Assembly: GCA_963976875.1 (NCBI GenBank)
Contig: CAXBML010000014.1
Span: 1-64,000, forward strand
DNA length: 64,000 bases
Direction: 5' to 3'
Source of the DNA: Berkiella_A sp963976875
Lineage (GTDB): Bacteria > Pseudomonadota > Gammaproteobacteria > Berkiellales > Berkiellaceae
The notes below the pieces were generated by a model that saw nothing but the letters and a program-made list of their open reading frames with translations, was not told the DNA's origin and ran no database searches. The translations under genes and the position numbers were made by a program. Numbering within the stretch: the stretch's first letter is position 1; each line of letters starts with the position of its first letter. Of the stretch, positions 46,048 through 55,044 are shown piece by piece.

Positions 46048-46662
46048 TTATGTTCTATGTAGAGAGTATTTACTTTTTTTATTTTTTGGTGAGTCAAGTT
46101 CTGTGATTTTATGTGTACAGCCTGGTATTTCAAATAAGGGCGTAACTAACAAGCTAGATTGAGAATGTAATGATTCTTGTCTGTTATTATATTTTGTTAC
46201 CTTGTTATGATAAATAGCTATCCTTTTCTCAAGTTCATTTACATCACTTTGTGCCCGTTGTTGGTGCTTGCCTAGGTTAATGTTGATTAAAAATTGCTCG
46301 CTATACACATGTCCTTCTGCACATCGTTTTGCGTGACTGAGAAATATTTTGGCAATAGCCAGGGTGGCAGGACTTGTAATATCCGGAAGTCCATTAGTAG
46401 GAAGCTTGGCTATTAGTGCTTCAAGCTTTTGAGCCAGTTTATATTTATGGTATAAGTTGGCATCTTCAATTTTTTCACCAATAGTAGCCATTTGCATCCC
46501 TATATTATGACAAGATAAATATTTTTTATCTATTTCTGTTTTACTGAGAGAGTTATATAGGGTTGATAATTCTCTTTGAAACATATGCCAATATTCGGTT
46601 AGGGTTAAACCTGTGTTTTTAGTTGTGGTTGCTGAGTCAATCATCATTAAGTCCTTGTTCAA
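46048..46662 (-). CDS. Helical protein of unknown function
   Basis: The 204-aa protein is hydrophilic and mostly helical (about residues 20-175), with a basic C-terminal tail (NKKSKYSLHRT). No motif or membrane segment is visible. It is flanked by an IS6-family remnant and a DUF4166 fusion gene. I cannot name a family, and it may be another orphan effector-type gene. Confidence 0.6.
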   Translation of the reverse strand: MNKDLMMIDSATTTKNTGLTLTEYWHMFQRELSTLYNSLSKTEIDKKYLSCHNIGMQMATIGEKIEDANLYHKYKLAQKLEALIAKLPTNGLPDITSPATLAIAKIFLSHAKRCAEGHVYSEQFLININLGKHQQRAQSDVNELEKRIAIYHNKVTKYNNRQESLHSQSSLLVTPLFEIPGCTHKITELDSPKNKKSKYSLHRT

Positions 46663-46959
46663 TATTCAGTACAACAATTGTTTTGAGGCATGTATAGATA
46701 GGATTGCATCAATGAAGACTAAAAACAATTCTGAAAAATATAGCAGTAACTCAATATATTGTTCTGTGTTTATAGCCTCTGTGTGCATTTAGATAGAGTG
46801 TATTTAAAGATATACGAGTTAAAGTAAAGTTAAATTATCCAGTCAATGATTAAAAAAAATCAGATTATTAGGATGAGGATTGAAAAATGTCCTAGGAGTC
46901 ATAAATTCCTTGATGGAATTAAGGTTTACGTTAATGTTAGGTCAAAATGAAAATAAAAA

Positions 46960-47292
46960 ATGCTTGGTAACAAACATGCCACTAAACCGCGAGTTATAAA
47001 CGTTGATAAAAGCCCAACATTTCCACCTGTTTTAAGTGAGTTGCAAGCTGCGAATGAGACGCCACTAGGTACAAAATTGCGGGCTGTAAAGTACCTAAAC
47101 AACTCAATGGGAAACAATCACAAATCTACTAAATCAAAGTCTAGGTATCAGCAGTGGTATCAATCATTTGCTACTGCTAAAAACGTTTTTGATGGCATGG
47201 AAACCATGCGCATGATTCAAAAAGGGCAAATTCGCCATATTGGTAAAGACGTGGTGAAGCAAAATATCTTTATTAGAAAATTATTCGGGTAG
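46960..47292 (+). pseudogene. IS6-family transposase, C-terminal fragment
   Basis: The frame encodes PRVINVDKSPTFPPVLSELQ, RAVKYLNNSMGNNHKSTKS and GMETMRMIQKGQIRHIGKDVVKQNIFIRKLFG. These match the second half of IS6/IS26-type DDE transposases (PRvinvDkn, KYLNNxxEQDHR, gxeamxMIrKGQ). The catalytic Glu of the family NNxxEQDHR is not kept (NSMGNNHK). The N-terminal half with the first Asp is missing. It is a dead fragment, and the matching IS end lies at 47337-47352. Confidence 0.88.
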
Positions 47293-47336
47293 GCTGCATA
47301 AATATAGTCCTCTGAAAACTATTTGAGAAAGATATA

Positions 47337-47352
47337 TTTTCGCAACAGTGCC
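47337..47352. mobile_element. IS6-type terminal inverted repeat, right end
   Basis: ttttcgcaacagtgcc (47337-47352) is the complement of ggcactgttgcgaaaa. It matches the known IS26/IS6 end GGCACTGTTGCAAA except for one inserted or changed base. It lies 45 bases after the transposase fragment. The left end was not found, so the element is truncated. Confidence 0.75.
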
Positions 47353-47783
47353 ATTTAATCTTTGTAGAATACTAGCCCTCGATGTCATGTTGCGCACTTC
47401 GGATGGCGGATTCTGATGCTTATGTCACTTAACCCTTCTTTGGTATTTTTTAAATTAGGCATTAAATTTCTCAGTTTAGTCCACTTTCTGTTTAAATAAA
47501 CAGTATGGTTTTGGATAAACCACTTTTATAGACAGTATCTATAGCAAAATTCAGAATAAATACATTCTTTCAAAGGGATACGCCTCAAAATTTATGCATT
47601 AAAGCTAAGGTTGTTTAGTCGATTGCAAAATAAAATTTATTGCGCCCCCCTTAAAATGCCAACTAGTATTAGGTTATATACAAAGTAAATTGGTAAAATT
47701 TGATTTTAGTTCTATAATTGACACTATAATGATTCAGTATTGTAGATTCTATTTTTTACAGTGTAAGATTAATAAAATATAAA
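47353..47783. other. Intergenic region upstream of the PPTase gene
   Basis: These 431 bases hold no ORF and no RNA gene. They separate the IS6 remnant from the phosphopantetheinyl transferase gene and probably contain the latter's promoter (AT-rich tracts near 47690-47760). Confidence 0.5.
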
Positions 47784-48515
47784 ATGAAAACAATACAGTT
47801 AAACTTCAAACAACAAAGTTGTAAGCAATATATAAATCTAAATGATCTGCATCTTTGGTGCTTAAAAACATCAGATTTCTTAAATATTATAAATACTAAA
47901 TATATAATTTTATCTCATGAAGAAAAAAGTATTGCCGAAAAGTTTGTTTATGAAAAAGATTTTCAAAGATATTGCGTTTCTCATATCTTATTAAGATTAG
48001 TTCTAGAAAAATATTTAAATGCTGATGCATCATCCATAAAATTCAAAATAAATAAGTGGCATAAACCATATCTTAAAAATAATCCGTTAGTGTTTAATCT
48101 TACACACTCAAATGAAGTTGCGATCATTGCTATATCCAGGTCTGGTTTGCTAGGTGTCGATGTTGAGTATGTTAAACCAACTTATTCAAAAGAACTAATT
48201 TCATCGTTTATGAATTTTGCTGAGCAACAGTACTTTAAGAGATTGGATTCTACAGAGCAGATCAAGTACTTTTATAAATGTTGGACTTGTAAAGAAGCTT
48301 TTATAAAAGCGATAGGTCTCGGCATGAGCTTTCCTTTAAAGAATATACAAACTCATATAAATGTGCAAAACAAGATGGAAATATTGCATATTAACAGCAA
48401 TCAATTTAGTCATGAAGATTGGTTTTGTACTTCGTTATCAGCAGGAAAAGATTACCCTGTAACAGCAGTGACTAATTTCAAACCTGATCCTTTATATATT
48501 ACGCATAAAAATTAA
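47784..48515 (+). CDS. 4'-phosphopantetheinyl transferase, Sfp type
   Basis: The 243-aa enzyme would transfer the phosphopantetheine arm from CoA to a carrier-protein serine. Family motifs are LGVDVEYVKP (Mg-binding GxDxE), a YFYKCWTCKEAFIKAIGLGMSFPL block (W-x2-KEAxxKaxG) and an N-terminal YCVSHILLRLVLEKYL with KINKWHKPYL. Length and both motif blocks fit the broad-specificity Sfp/HetI group. It lies upstream of the polyketide genes in the same direction, separated by the nested IS, and would be expected to activate their ACPs. The ATG at 47784 is clear. Confidence 0.95.
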   Translation: MKTIQLNFKQQSCKQYINLNDLHLWCLKTSDFLNIINTKYIILSHEEKSIAEKFVYEKDFQRYCVSHILLRLVLEKYLNADASSIKFKINKWHKPYLKNNPLVFNLTHSNEVAIIAISRSGLLGVDVEYVKPTYSKELISSFMNFAEQQYFKRLDSTEQIKYFYKCWTCKEAFIKAIGLGMSFPLKNIQTHINVQNKMEILHINSNQFSHEDWFCTSLSAGKDYPVTAVTNFKPDPLYITHKN

Positions 48516-48680
48516 CTTTGTGATGAATAAGGATTTTGAGATTTTATGTTTACCTGTTCTAGGTAATTGGGTCATCAAGCTGCGGTTGACAAATGAATCC
48601 TGAAGATAATGAAGATGTTAATTTTGTGCAGGCCTTTTTTAATTCAATTACAAGATAAAATAAACTGTAGTAGTCTGTAG

Positions 48681-48857
48681 TGGTTTAATGGCGCCGGACA
48701 CTTTAATTAGGGATAATTCATTTCAAATGTTAAGGTGTTATTATGAGCAAAAAACGACAAGATAAACAATATTCCAAAGAATACAAAGAAGAAACCGTGG
48801 CTTTAGCCAGGGAACAAGGTTACTCTTTCCCAGAGGCGGCAACACCTTTGGGCGTTC
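48681..48857 (+). mobile_element. Partial IS3-type element, orfA start only
   Basis: These 177 bases repeat the first part of the IS3-type element at 51852 going down, but on the plus strand. They include the end (tggtttaatggcgccggac), the ribosome site and an orfA start MSKKRQDKQYSKEYKEETVAL (ATG at 48743). Similarity stops at ttggg near 48851, where the frame runs on into the end of the full element. It is a truncated second copy, forming a long inverted repeat with 51690-51852. Confidence 0.8.
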
Positions 48858-48860
48858 TGG

Positions 48861-49684
48861 TCAAGCTACACCGGACACATTTTTTAGTGAATTTTCAAAG
48901 TTAATTGGTGACAAATCACCATTTGCTGCATGTAGCCTTTCAAGATTATAGTACCTCATATAGTCCGCGACATCTTTTTTCATATGCTCACGCGTTGGTC
49001 GCGCGATTTTAAAAATCCAATCATATCTAAGGCTGCCAAAAAAGCGCTCAACAACAGCATTATCCCAACAGGCACCAACATCACCCATACTGCCTCTGAT
49101 GCCATACCCCTTTAGCAGGCTCTGGAATTGCTTACTTGTATATTGCGAACCCCTATCACTGTGAAATACCAGACCTTTCGGTTGTTTCCTCAAGTTGTAA
49201 GCTTTAATCAGGGCTTTGCTTATCAAATCTGTTGTCATACGTTTATCAATATGCCAGCCGACGATTCTCCTAGAATACAACTCCATTACACAGCAAGATA
49301 CATCCAGCCTTCACCGGTTTTTAAATAGGCAATATCACCAGCCCAAATTTGATTGGGGCCAACAGGGTTAAAATTCTGATTAAGCAAATTGTCGGCAACA
49401 GAATCACTGTCCTTACGCCTTGTCGTAACCTTATATGCTAGACGCTGCGTTACTTTTAGGCCAAGCATTGACATCAGCTTTCGAACCCGATATCGACCAA
49501 TTGCAAAGCCTTCTTCGCGTAATTTCTTCATCATTTCCCGATTACCAAGACTGTTTCTGCTTTGTTCAAATAATGTCTTTATTCGACGGCATAAATGCAA
49601 AAGCTCCGCACTGATGACCTTGGCTGGCCGTTTTAGCCAATCGTAATATGACGATTTACCTACTTGCATGACTCGACACAACAA
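48861..49684 (-). pseudogene. IS3-type transposase OrfB, broken by a one-base frameshift
   Basis: The DDE integrase core is spread over two frames. The first part (49684 to 49286) holds PNQIWAGDIAYLKTGEGWMYLAV with the first Asp. The second part (49286 to 48861) holds MELYSRRIVGW, FHSDRGSQY (second Asp) and NAVVERFFGSLRYD (Glu). At the junction the DNA reads GTG-TA-ATG, whereas the family has YLAVVMDLYS. One missing base would restore the frame. The upstream frame stays open into orfA, as expected for an OrfAB fusion. Confidence 0.88.
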
Positions 49685-49879
49685 TCTAACCGGAAAATTT
49701 ATTGATTCATTTTTTATGAAATCAAATTTTATTTCATTTCTTTCGCGAAGAAGGCACTGGCCTTTTTTAATATTTCTTTCTCCATTCGTAGCTCTTTAAC
49801 TTCTTTGCGTAATTTCTTTAGCTCAACGCGTTCATCAACGGATAGAGATTTTTCTTCAAGTTCTTTTTCTATTTTTTCC

Positions 49880-51642
49880 GTAACTTCTCAATAACCTGAG
49901 GCGAGGCTAGGTTGTAGCGGCTTGCTCAATAAGGAGTGATAACGCTGGAATTTGATTTTTCATCTCAATTCGATCAAGTAGGTAAGTCCAAAATCCCACG
50001 CCAAGCTTATTCGCTGTTTTTTTCTGACTTGCAAATGTATCACGACATTGACGGCCTTGTTTGCAACGTGTTAAACCACTGAGCTTTCGCCTCTTTACAT
50101 ACTCTCGAATATCGCTCTCACTTATGTTATTATGCAATGGGATATCCGGTCGCTTCAGCACTAACAACAATTCATGCCTATTTGCGTATAAGCGCTTTAA
50201 TGCCAAGTTTAAAGTTAAATAACCTGTTTCTGTTTTACAAAACTTTCGAAAATTATTTTGAAATTTTTTCTTAAAAACTTTGCTTGGGTTTTTCTTATAG
50301 TCTAAAAGCAAGTGGTAAATATCCCATATTTGCCCACGAGCCCAATCTACAGCTTTAAGATCTAAAGCATTACCTGGTATTAACGATGTTATCCCTCGTT
50401 CTGCATGGATCCAGCATAATGAGTGCTGAAAAACATTAAATTGCCCCGCATCATCACTAACAATGACTGTATCGGTGGAAAACCCTTGGTTCAGAATACC
50501 GCCTATTAAAGCGGCTTCCGTAACAACTCTGGCATAAATCTTATGCTTTATTTTAAGATCAATAAGCCATTTTTCAAATATTTCTTTGCCAATAATCTTT
50601 CTATTTCTAAATAGACTTAATTTAGTGCGAATCCATGGAGGCACCTTGCATTTTTTCATATGAACAAAAGAAAAGCTGGTCAAACAATATTCTTCACTTC
50701 CCTGGCTCAATAATTCAAGAAAATTTGTTCGGGTTTTTCGTTGTGTACTTTTAAACCAAGCGAACAGCTCATTGCCAATGTGAGTGCAGTAACCATTGAC
50801 GCCTTGATGACGAGCCCCTGTATCATCAACATGAATATAATTTGAGGCTGATAAACCAGATTTTAAAATTGATGCTTTTTCCTCGTGGAAGGAATCTTTC
50901 CCTTCTATCAGCAGCTTCGCTAGCTGCCCTTTAGATACACCAAACCCCAATTCTTGTAATTGGGCATGGAGTAGTGGCTGAGTGACGCACTGATGGTGAT
51001 ATTGATGTAACACATAGGCTCGTAAGGTTGGGCCAAAATGGTTACCCGATAATCTACTTGGAAGTTTTGCAGTAAAATATGTGCCATCCGCTAACAGCCA
51101 CCGTTCTAAGCGGTATTTAACCACAATTGGCTTTATGACAAGTTCTTGTATAATAAAATTTTGGTAACCTTTTTGTCGGGCGCCACTGGGTACATCTTTA
51201 GCTTGGATAACTTCCTCATGTGTTATTTTTAGGGAATCACTTTTTTTGCGTTTTTTAGATCCTGCCCGCTTTTTCAACTGGGTGCCATCAGGACTTTGTT
51301 GATCCTCTTCATCATTTGATTGCTTGGGCAATTTACTAGGTCTTATCTTGGGCTTGAGATTTAATTTTTTTAACCGTTTAATTTCGGAAACGAATGTGTT
51401 GAGTTGTTCAGATTGTTTGGCAAGCTGATTTTGAAGCATCTCAATCAATGACAGCAGAGACAACACAGTTGTTGTACGCTCAGAGGCTGGTATTGAATTT
51501 ATGTCAATTTGTGGTTCTTTCGATTTCATTCCTGTATTTTGGCACGTTTAGACTTTTCAAAATGTAGAGCTTTAGCTGATAAGAGTTTGATCTCATTGCC
51601 ATAATTTATTTGATCCCTTGCCTCAGGTTATTGAGAAGTTAC
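49880..51642 (-). mobile_element. IS66-type (single-ORF) insertion sequence, intact
   Basis: The 1763-bp element begins with gtaacttctcaataacctga (49880) and ends with its complement at 51642; the inverted repeat is 23 bp and perfect. GTAA ends are typical for IS66. It is flanked by an 8-bp target duplication, ttttttcc, at 49872-49879 and 51643-51650, the length known for the IS66 family. It sits inside orfA of an IS3-type element. Clean ends and intact ORF suggest a recent insertion. Confidence 0.95.
49907..51529 (-). CDS. tnpC: IS66-family transposase (TnpC type)
   Basis: The 540-aa protein fits IS66 TnpC. An N-terminal Leu-zipper-like part (about residues 25-60) is followed by a basic region and the YHHQCVTQPLLHAQLQELGFGVSKGQLAKLL type domain. 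The catalytic core then has HVDDTGARHQGVNGY (first Asp), IVSDDAGQFNVF (second Asp) and LHNNISESDIREYV with the Glu. No tnpA/tnpB genes are present, so this is the single-ORF type (ISBst12-like). The frame is complete from ATG 51529 to stop 49907, five bases inside the inverted repeat. Confidence 0.93.
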   Translation of the reverse strand: MKSKEPQIDINSIPASERTTTVLSLLSLIEMLQNQLAKQSEQLNTFVSEIKRLKKLNLKPKIRPSKLPKQSNDEEDQQSPDGTQLKKRAGSKKRKKSDSLKITHEEVIQAKDVPSGARQKGYQNFIIQELVIKPIVVKYRLERWLLADGTYFTAKLPSRLSGNHFGPTLRAYVLHQYHHQCVTQPLLHAQLQELGFGVSKGQLAKLLIEGKDSFHEEKASILKSGLSASNYIHVDDTGARHQGVNGYCTHIGNELFAWFKSTQRKTRTNFLELLSQGSEEYCLTSFSFVHMKKCKVPPWIRTKLSLFRNRKIIGKEIFEKWLIDLKIKHKIYARVVTEAALIGGILNQGFSTDTVIVSDDAGQFNVFQHSLCWIHAERGITSLIPGNALDLKAVDWARGQIWDIYHLLLDYKKNPSKVFKKKFQNNFRKFCKTETGYLTLNLALKRLYANRHELLLVLKRPDIPLHNNISESDIREYVKRRKLSGLTRCKQGRQCRDTFASQKKTANKLGVGFWTYLLDRIEMKNQIPALSLLIEQAATT

Positions 51643-51852
51643 TTTTTTCCTTCCATTTATAAATTAGAGTATCTTTAATTCCCAAAGATGTTGCTGCCTC
51701 TGGGACAAAGTAACCTTGTTCCCTGACTAAAGCCACGGCTTCTTCTTTGTATTCTTTGGAATATTGTTTATATTGTCGTTTTTTGCTCATAATCACACCT
51801 TAATATTTGAGATGAATTATCCCTAATTAAAGTGTCCGGTGCCATTAAATCA

Positions 51853-52367
51853 CTACACTCCACTAGTACAAACCTCTAGGTTGGCTTTCTCCTACTATTC
51901 TAACTTTTCCGATTGCGATATGCAGCGACGGGCATGAGATATTTGTTTCTGAAAAGCAATTTAGTCTGCTTAGTTAAACGCTAAGTGGATCTGGTTTTCA
52001 AGGGAGCACTACAACTATATTTCTGACAAGCCTATGAATACGAATGGCAATTTGCCTGAAGCGAATCCTCCGGAAGGAGGCATGTCAGCAGTGTATACGA
52101 TCACACGTGCTGTATAAAATAAATTCTTCAAGTTAGCTAATGAAAGTTTTATAATTTAAAATTAATGATGTAGAAAATTGCAATCAATCTCTGGATCAGA
52201 GCTTTACTAGTTATATGCTACAATAATATCGTAAACAAGAAAATTTGAATCATACTTAATTGTCGAGCATAGAAATTAGAATTTGATATACTTGCAAGAG
52301 GAAGTAATTATAAATTATGCAGTCAAAAAAAAGTTTTGTGAATATTTTGAAATGAAGAGGTTCTCCA
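51853..52367. other. Intergenic region between the IS and the polyketide locus
   Basis: These 515 bases lie between the IS end and the receiver-like gene. A 27-codon frame at 52034-52117 (MNTNGNLPEANPPEGGMSAV...) is present but has no ribosome site at proper distance, and a small cctccggaaggagg palindrome lies inside it. No RNA gene is seen. The AT-rich 52130-52340 stretch probably carries promoters. Confidence 0.5.
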
Positions 52368-53201
52368 ATGATTGATAAAGGATACTGTACAATAGCTTTA
52401 TTGAGTGAAGATGAAGAATTCAAAAGTAATTTCAAAATGATATTAGAGGATATATCGCTATTTGATATTTACATTAACGTAGAAACTTTTGACAACTCAT
52501 TATCAGCTGAAGAATTCATTAAACAAAAGCATATAAATTTAACTACAGCTTTGGTAGATCTCAATATAGAGCAAAATAATAATTTTAATTTCTGTCGCAT
52601 ATTGAGAGATGAATTGCTCGATAAAAAAACAGAGGTATATTTAACAGGAAATAATCAATATAATGATTGTGATATGATTAATAAGTACAGTCTAACAGGA
52701 TATATGAGGGTTAAAGAGTTTACTTCGAATAAGTTATCTTCGCTAGGTTATCAAGCAATTATTAAATTTTTGCATAACCTACAATTGATATATTTAAGTT
52801 ACATTTTACCTAAAGTTGCGATAAAAATATTTGAGAAATTAGAAGGCAACGAAGAGAAGATAATAGATCTGAACTCTGAAGTATACATAAAACCAGTAGA
52901 AGAATTTTCAATACCATACCATGATGGGCTTACTATATTTTATATGGGCTCAAAAATTTTTTCACAAGGTACATTCATTATAAACCCGGTTAATTTAAGC
53001 CAAATCGAAAGCTTTAGGGAAATAATCAGGGTCGGTAGCGGAAAATTTAAAACGAAAAGACAGGGAAACATCCAAGTATGGGAAAAAAGCGACCTAGTTA
53101 TAGTGTTTGATAACTTTGTTGGTTTGCCATTGTCCTCGATTGATTTTATATTACAATCTATCATTAGTCCTCTTGAGGTTCTGGATTCTCTTATCAAGTA
53201 A
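52368..53201 (+). CDS. Response-regulator receiver-like protein with unknown C-terminal domain
   Basis: The 277-aa protein begins like a receiver domain: a strand TIALLSEDEEF with the acidic pocket (Glu14-Asp15-Glu16), then TTALVDLNIEQ with candidate phospho-acceptor Asp64, VYLTGN with a switch Thr, and YMRVKEFTSNKL near residue 116 with the conserved-type Lys. The remainder (about residues 140-277) is not a known DNA-binding output and contains IFYMGSKIFSQGTFIINP and VWEKSDLVIVFDNF. The Asp pattern is divergent, so phosphorylation is uncertain. It heads the polyketide genes in the same direction and could regulate them. Confidence 0.6.
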   Translation: MIDKGYCTIALLSEDEEFKSNFKMILEDISLFDIYINVETFDNSLSAEEFIKQKHINLTTALVDLNIEQNNNFNFCRILRDELLDKKTEVYLTGNNQYNDCDMINKYSLTGYMRVKEFTSNKLSSLGYQAIIKFLHNLQLIYLSYILPKVAIKIFEKLEGNEEKIIDLNSEVYIKPVEEFSIPYHDGLTIFYMGSKIFSQGTFIINPVNLSQIESFREIIRVGSGKFKTKRQGNIQVWEKSDLVIVFDNFVGLPLSSIDFILQSIISPLEVLDSLIK

Positions 53202-53456
53202 ATCTCTGTTAGAGTAAGAATGTTTTAACACAATTTAAAGCTAGCAAAACATTAATAGTTACATAGATGATTAATTTTGGCCTCAAACATTGCTTTATTA
53301 TTTTCGTTAATTGAATTACACAGATTTTCTTTTCTTCCCAACCTTTGAATTTTAAGTCTAGACTTTACAATTTGTCGATATTGACACAGAAAGTCGAGGT
53401 AAGTTAGGATGTAAATTATACTGCTAATTGTTCGTATATGTTAGGAACATTAAAAT

Positions 53457-54149
53457 ATGCCTGTCACTTTGTTTTGCTTCCCCTTTGCTGGCGGAAGCTC
53501 CGCATTGTTCCATAAGATTAAAAGAGATATTCAAAATGTGGATATTCAAGTTATGGAATATCCAGGCCATGGTCGTAGATTTTCAGAGCCATTAAAAAAT
53601 CGTTTCGCTGATCTTGAAAATAACTTATACGATTCTCTCAAACCGCTTTTAAAGCAACCCTATGCAATTTACGGACATAGTTTAGGTGCATTGATAGGAT
53701 TTGAGTTAACTAGAAAAATTATTAGAAATGGTGATCCTGCACCCCAAAATTTTATTTTGTCTGGTAGAAGAGCACCACATATTCCACCATCCATGCCCCA
53801 GATTCATCATTTAGAACGGGAATCTTTTATAGAGAAATTTGAACAATATTACCAGCCATTACCAAGTGAAATTAAGAACGAGCCCAGTACATTAGCATTA
53901 TTTTTACCCATTATAAAAGCTGATATATCTGTTTTAGAAGATTACCAATTTGATGGTTATAACGAAATCTTACCCTGTCCAATCACCGCAATTGCTGGGG
54001 ACAGTGATTTACACTCTTCATTAGCAGATGTTAAATTATGGAAAAAATATACTAGTCAATTTAATTGTTATGAAATCAAATCTGACCATTACTCTTTTTT
54101 TTCTGATAATATAGAGTTTACTAAACTAGTTAGTAAAATACTGAATTAA
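53457..54149 (+). CDS. Type II thioesterase (GrsT-like)
   Basis: The 230-aa alpha/beta-hydrolase fits external thioesterases of PKS/NRPS loci: LFCFPFAGGSSALF (family lfcfPyAGG), AIYGHSLGALIGFEL with nucleophile Ser, SGRRAPHIP, and the acid/base pair in AIAGDSDLHS and IKSDHYSFF. These enzymes remove stalled or wrong acyl groups from carrier domains. It precedes the trans-AT gene by 29 bases and would share its transcript. The ATG at 53457 gives a full domain. Confidence 0.95.
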   Translation: MPVTLFCFPFAGGSSALFHKIKRDIQNVDIQVMEYPGHGRRFSEPLKNRFADLENNLYDSLKPLLKQPYAIYGHSLGALIGFELTRKIIRNGDPAPQNFILSGRRAPHIPPSMPQIHHLERESFIEKFEQYYQPLPSEIKNEPSTLALFLPIIKADISVLEDYQFDGYNEILPCPITAIAGDSDLHSSLADVKLWKKYTSQFNCYEIKSDHYSFFSDNIEFTKLVSKILN

Positions 54150-54178
54150 AATATATTATAATTAATAAGGTAAATGCA

Positions 54179-55033
54179 ATGGCGAAAAAAATATTTATGT
54201 TTCCTGGGCAAGGCTCACAATCTGCAGGTATGGGGGGGAAAGAATTATTTGATCAGTTTCCTAATGAGGTTGCCATTGCTGATGAGGTGTTAGGCTATTC
54301 TATCCAGGATTTATGCTTAAATGATCCTGAGAAACAGTTAACCCAGACGGAATATACCCAACCTGCATTGTATGTAGTAAACCATCTGCTCTATTTATCT
54401 AAGTATCAAAACCAAATTCCTGACTATATCATAGGACATAGCTTGGGAGAATATAATGCATTACTTTTAGCTGGTGCCTTTGAGTTTGCTGAAGGTCTAA
54501 AGATGGTGAAAAAGAGAGGAGCTCTCATGTCTTTGGCTAAAGAAGGTACAATGGCTGCAATCATCGGGGTAGATATTGAAGTACTAAAAAAAATATTGTC
54601 AGAAAATAATTTATCAAAAATAGATATTGCAAATATTAATAGCTTTAAGCAAACAGTTATTAGTGGTTCTGAGCAAGATATTAAGACTGCTCGAGATGTT
54701 TTTGAAAAAGTAGGCAATATAATATTTTTTCCACTAAATGTAAGTGGTGCTTTTCACTCGAGGTATATGCAAGGCGTTGCAGATCAGTTTAGTGATTTTA
54801 TTAAGAATTTTAGTTTCTCAAACATCCAAATACCTGTAATAAGCAATTATTCAGCCAAACCTTATTCGAATGAATCAATTCATGAAAATTTAGTAAAACA
54901 AATCTATAACTCGGTCCAGTGGGTAGCATCTATTCAATACTGTAAAGAACAAGATAGCGATTGTGAGTTTACAGAAGTTGGTCCGGGAAAAGTACTAACT
55001 AATTTGATTAAAAAAATTGAAATGAACAGTTAG
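54179..55033 (+). CDS. Trans-acting malonyl-CoA acyltransferase (AT)
   Basis: The 284-aa protein is a FabD-like acyltransferase: FMFPGQGSQSAGMGG at the start, active-site YIIGHSLGEYNALLLAGAF (GHSxGE), the second-half VSGAFHSRYM with catalytic His, and TEVGPGKVLTNLIKK at the end. FabD homologues in trans-AT PKS loci load malonyl-CoA on many modules. The locus has a beta-branching cassette and PfaD-type ER, the normal company of a trans-AT. It could also be an ordinary FabD, but no fab genes lie around it. It is followed by the AccD paralogue after 11 bases. Confidence 0.92.
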   Translation: MAKKIFMFPGQGSQSAGMGGKELFDQFPNEVAIADEVLGYSIQDLCLNDPEKQLTQTEYTQPALYVVNHLLYLSKYQNQIPDYIIGHSLGEYNALLLAGAFEFAEGLKMVKKRGALMSLAKEGTMAAIIGVDIEVLKKILSENNLSKIDIANINSFKQTVISGSEQDIKTARDVFEKVGNIIFFPLNVSGAFHSRYMQGVADQFSDFIKNFSFSNIQIPVISNYSAKPYSNESIHENLVKQIYNSVQWVASIQYCKEQDSDCEFTEVGPGKVLTNLIKKIEMNS

Positions 55034-55044
55034 GCATTCTAACC

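Larger units (their letters stand above)
49729..51790 (-). pseudogene. IS3-type transposase OrfA, split by an IS66-type insertion
   Basis: OrfA starts at ATG 51790 with MSKKRQYKQYSKEYKEEAVAL, the IS3/IS911 HTH type, and reads to LIYKWKEK just before 51643. The IS66-type element then intervenes, and the frame resumes at 49879 as IEKELEEKSLSVDERVELKK, ending at 49729. Removing the insert and one target copy restores one ORF of about 98 codons. The last part carries ata-tta-aaa-aag, a typical -1 frameshift site for making OrfAB. Confidence 0.85.
48858..51852 (-). mobile_element. IS3-family insertion element, interrupted by an IS66-type element
   Basis: The ends align as inverted repeats starting TG: tggtcaagctacaccggaca at 48858 and tgatttaatggcaccggaca read from 51852. 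Inside are orfA (minus strand from 51790) and orfB, the two-ORF IS3 organisation, with an AAAAAAG slippage site at the orfA end. An IS66-type element (49880-51642) splits orfA, and a one-base deletion breaks orfB, so it cannot transpose on its own. I found no convincing 3-bp target duplication (ttc on the left, cta on the right). Confidence 0.85.

Noticed and set aside
48743..48903. orfA-like ORF of 53 codons as a functional protein
   Set aside because: It is only the N-terminus of IS3 OrfA running into the end of another IS copy.
48858..51852. Target-site duplication of the IS3-type element
   Set aside because: Flanking triplets differ (ttc versus cta), and the left flank is another IS fragment, so no duplication could be confirmed.
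52034..52117. 27-codon ORF, MNTNGNLPEANPPEGG start
   Set aside because: It has no ribosome site at proper distance and no known match. Length is within chance expectation, though the small palindrome cctccggaaggagg inside it is odd.
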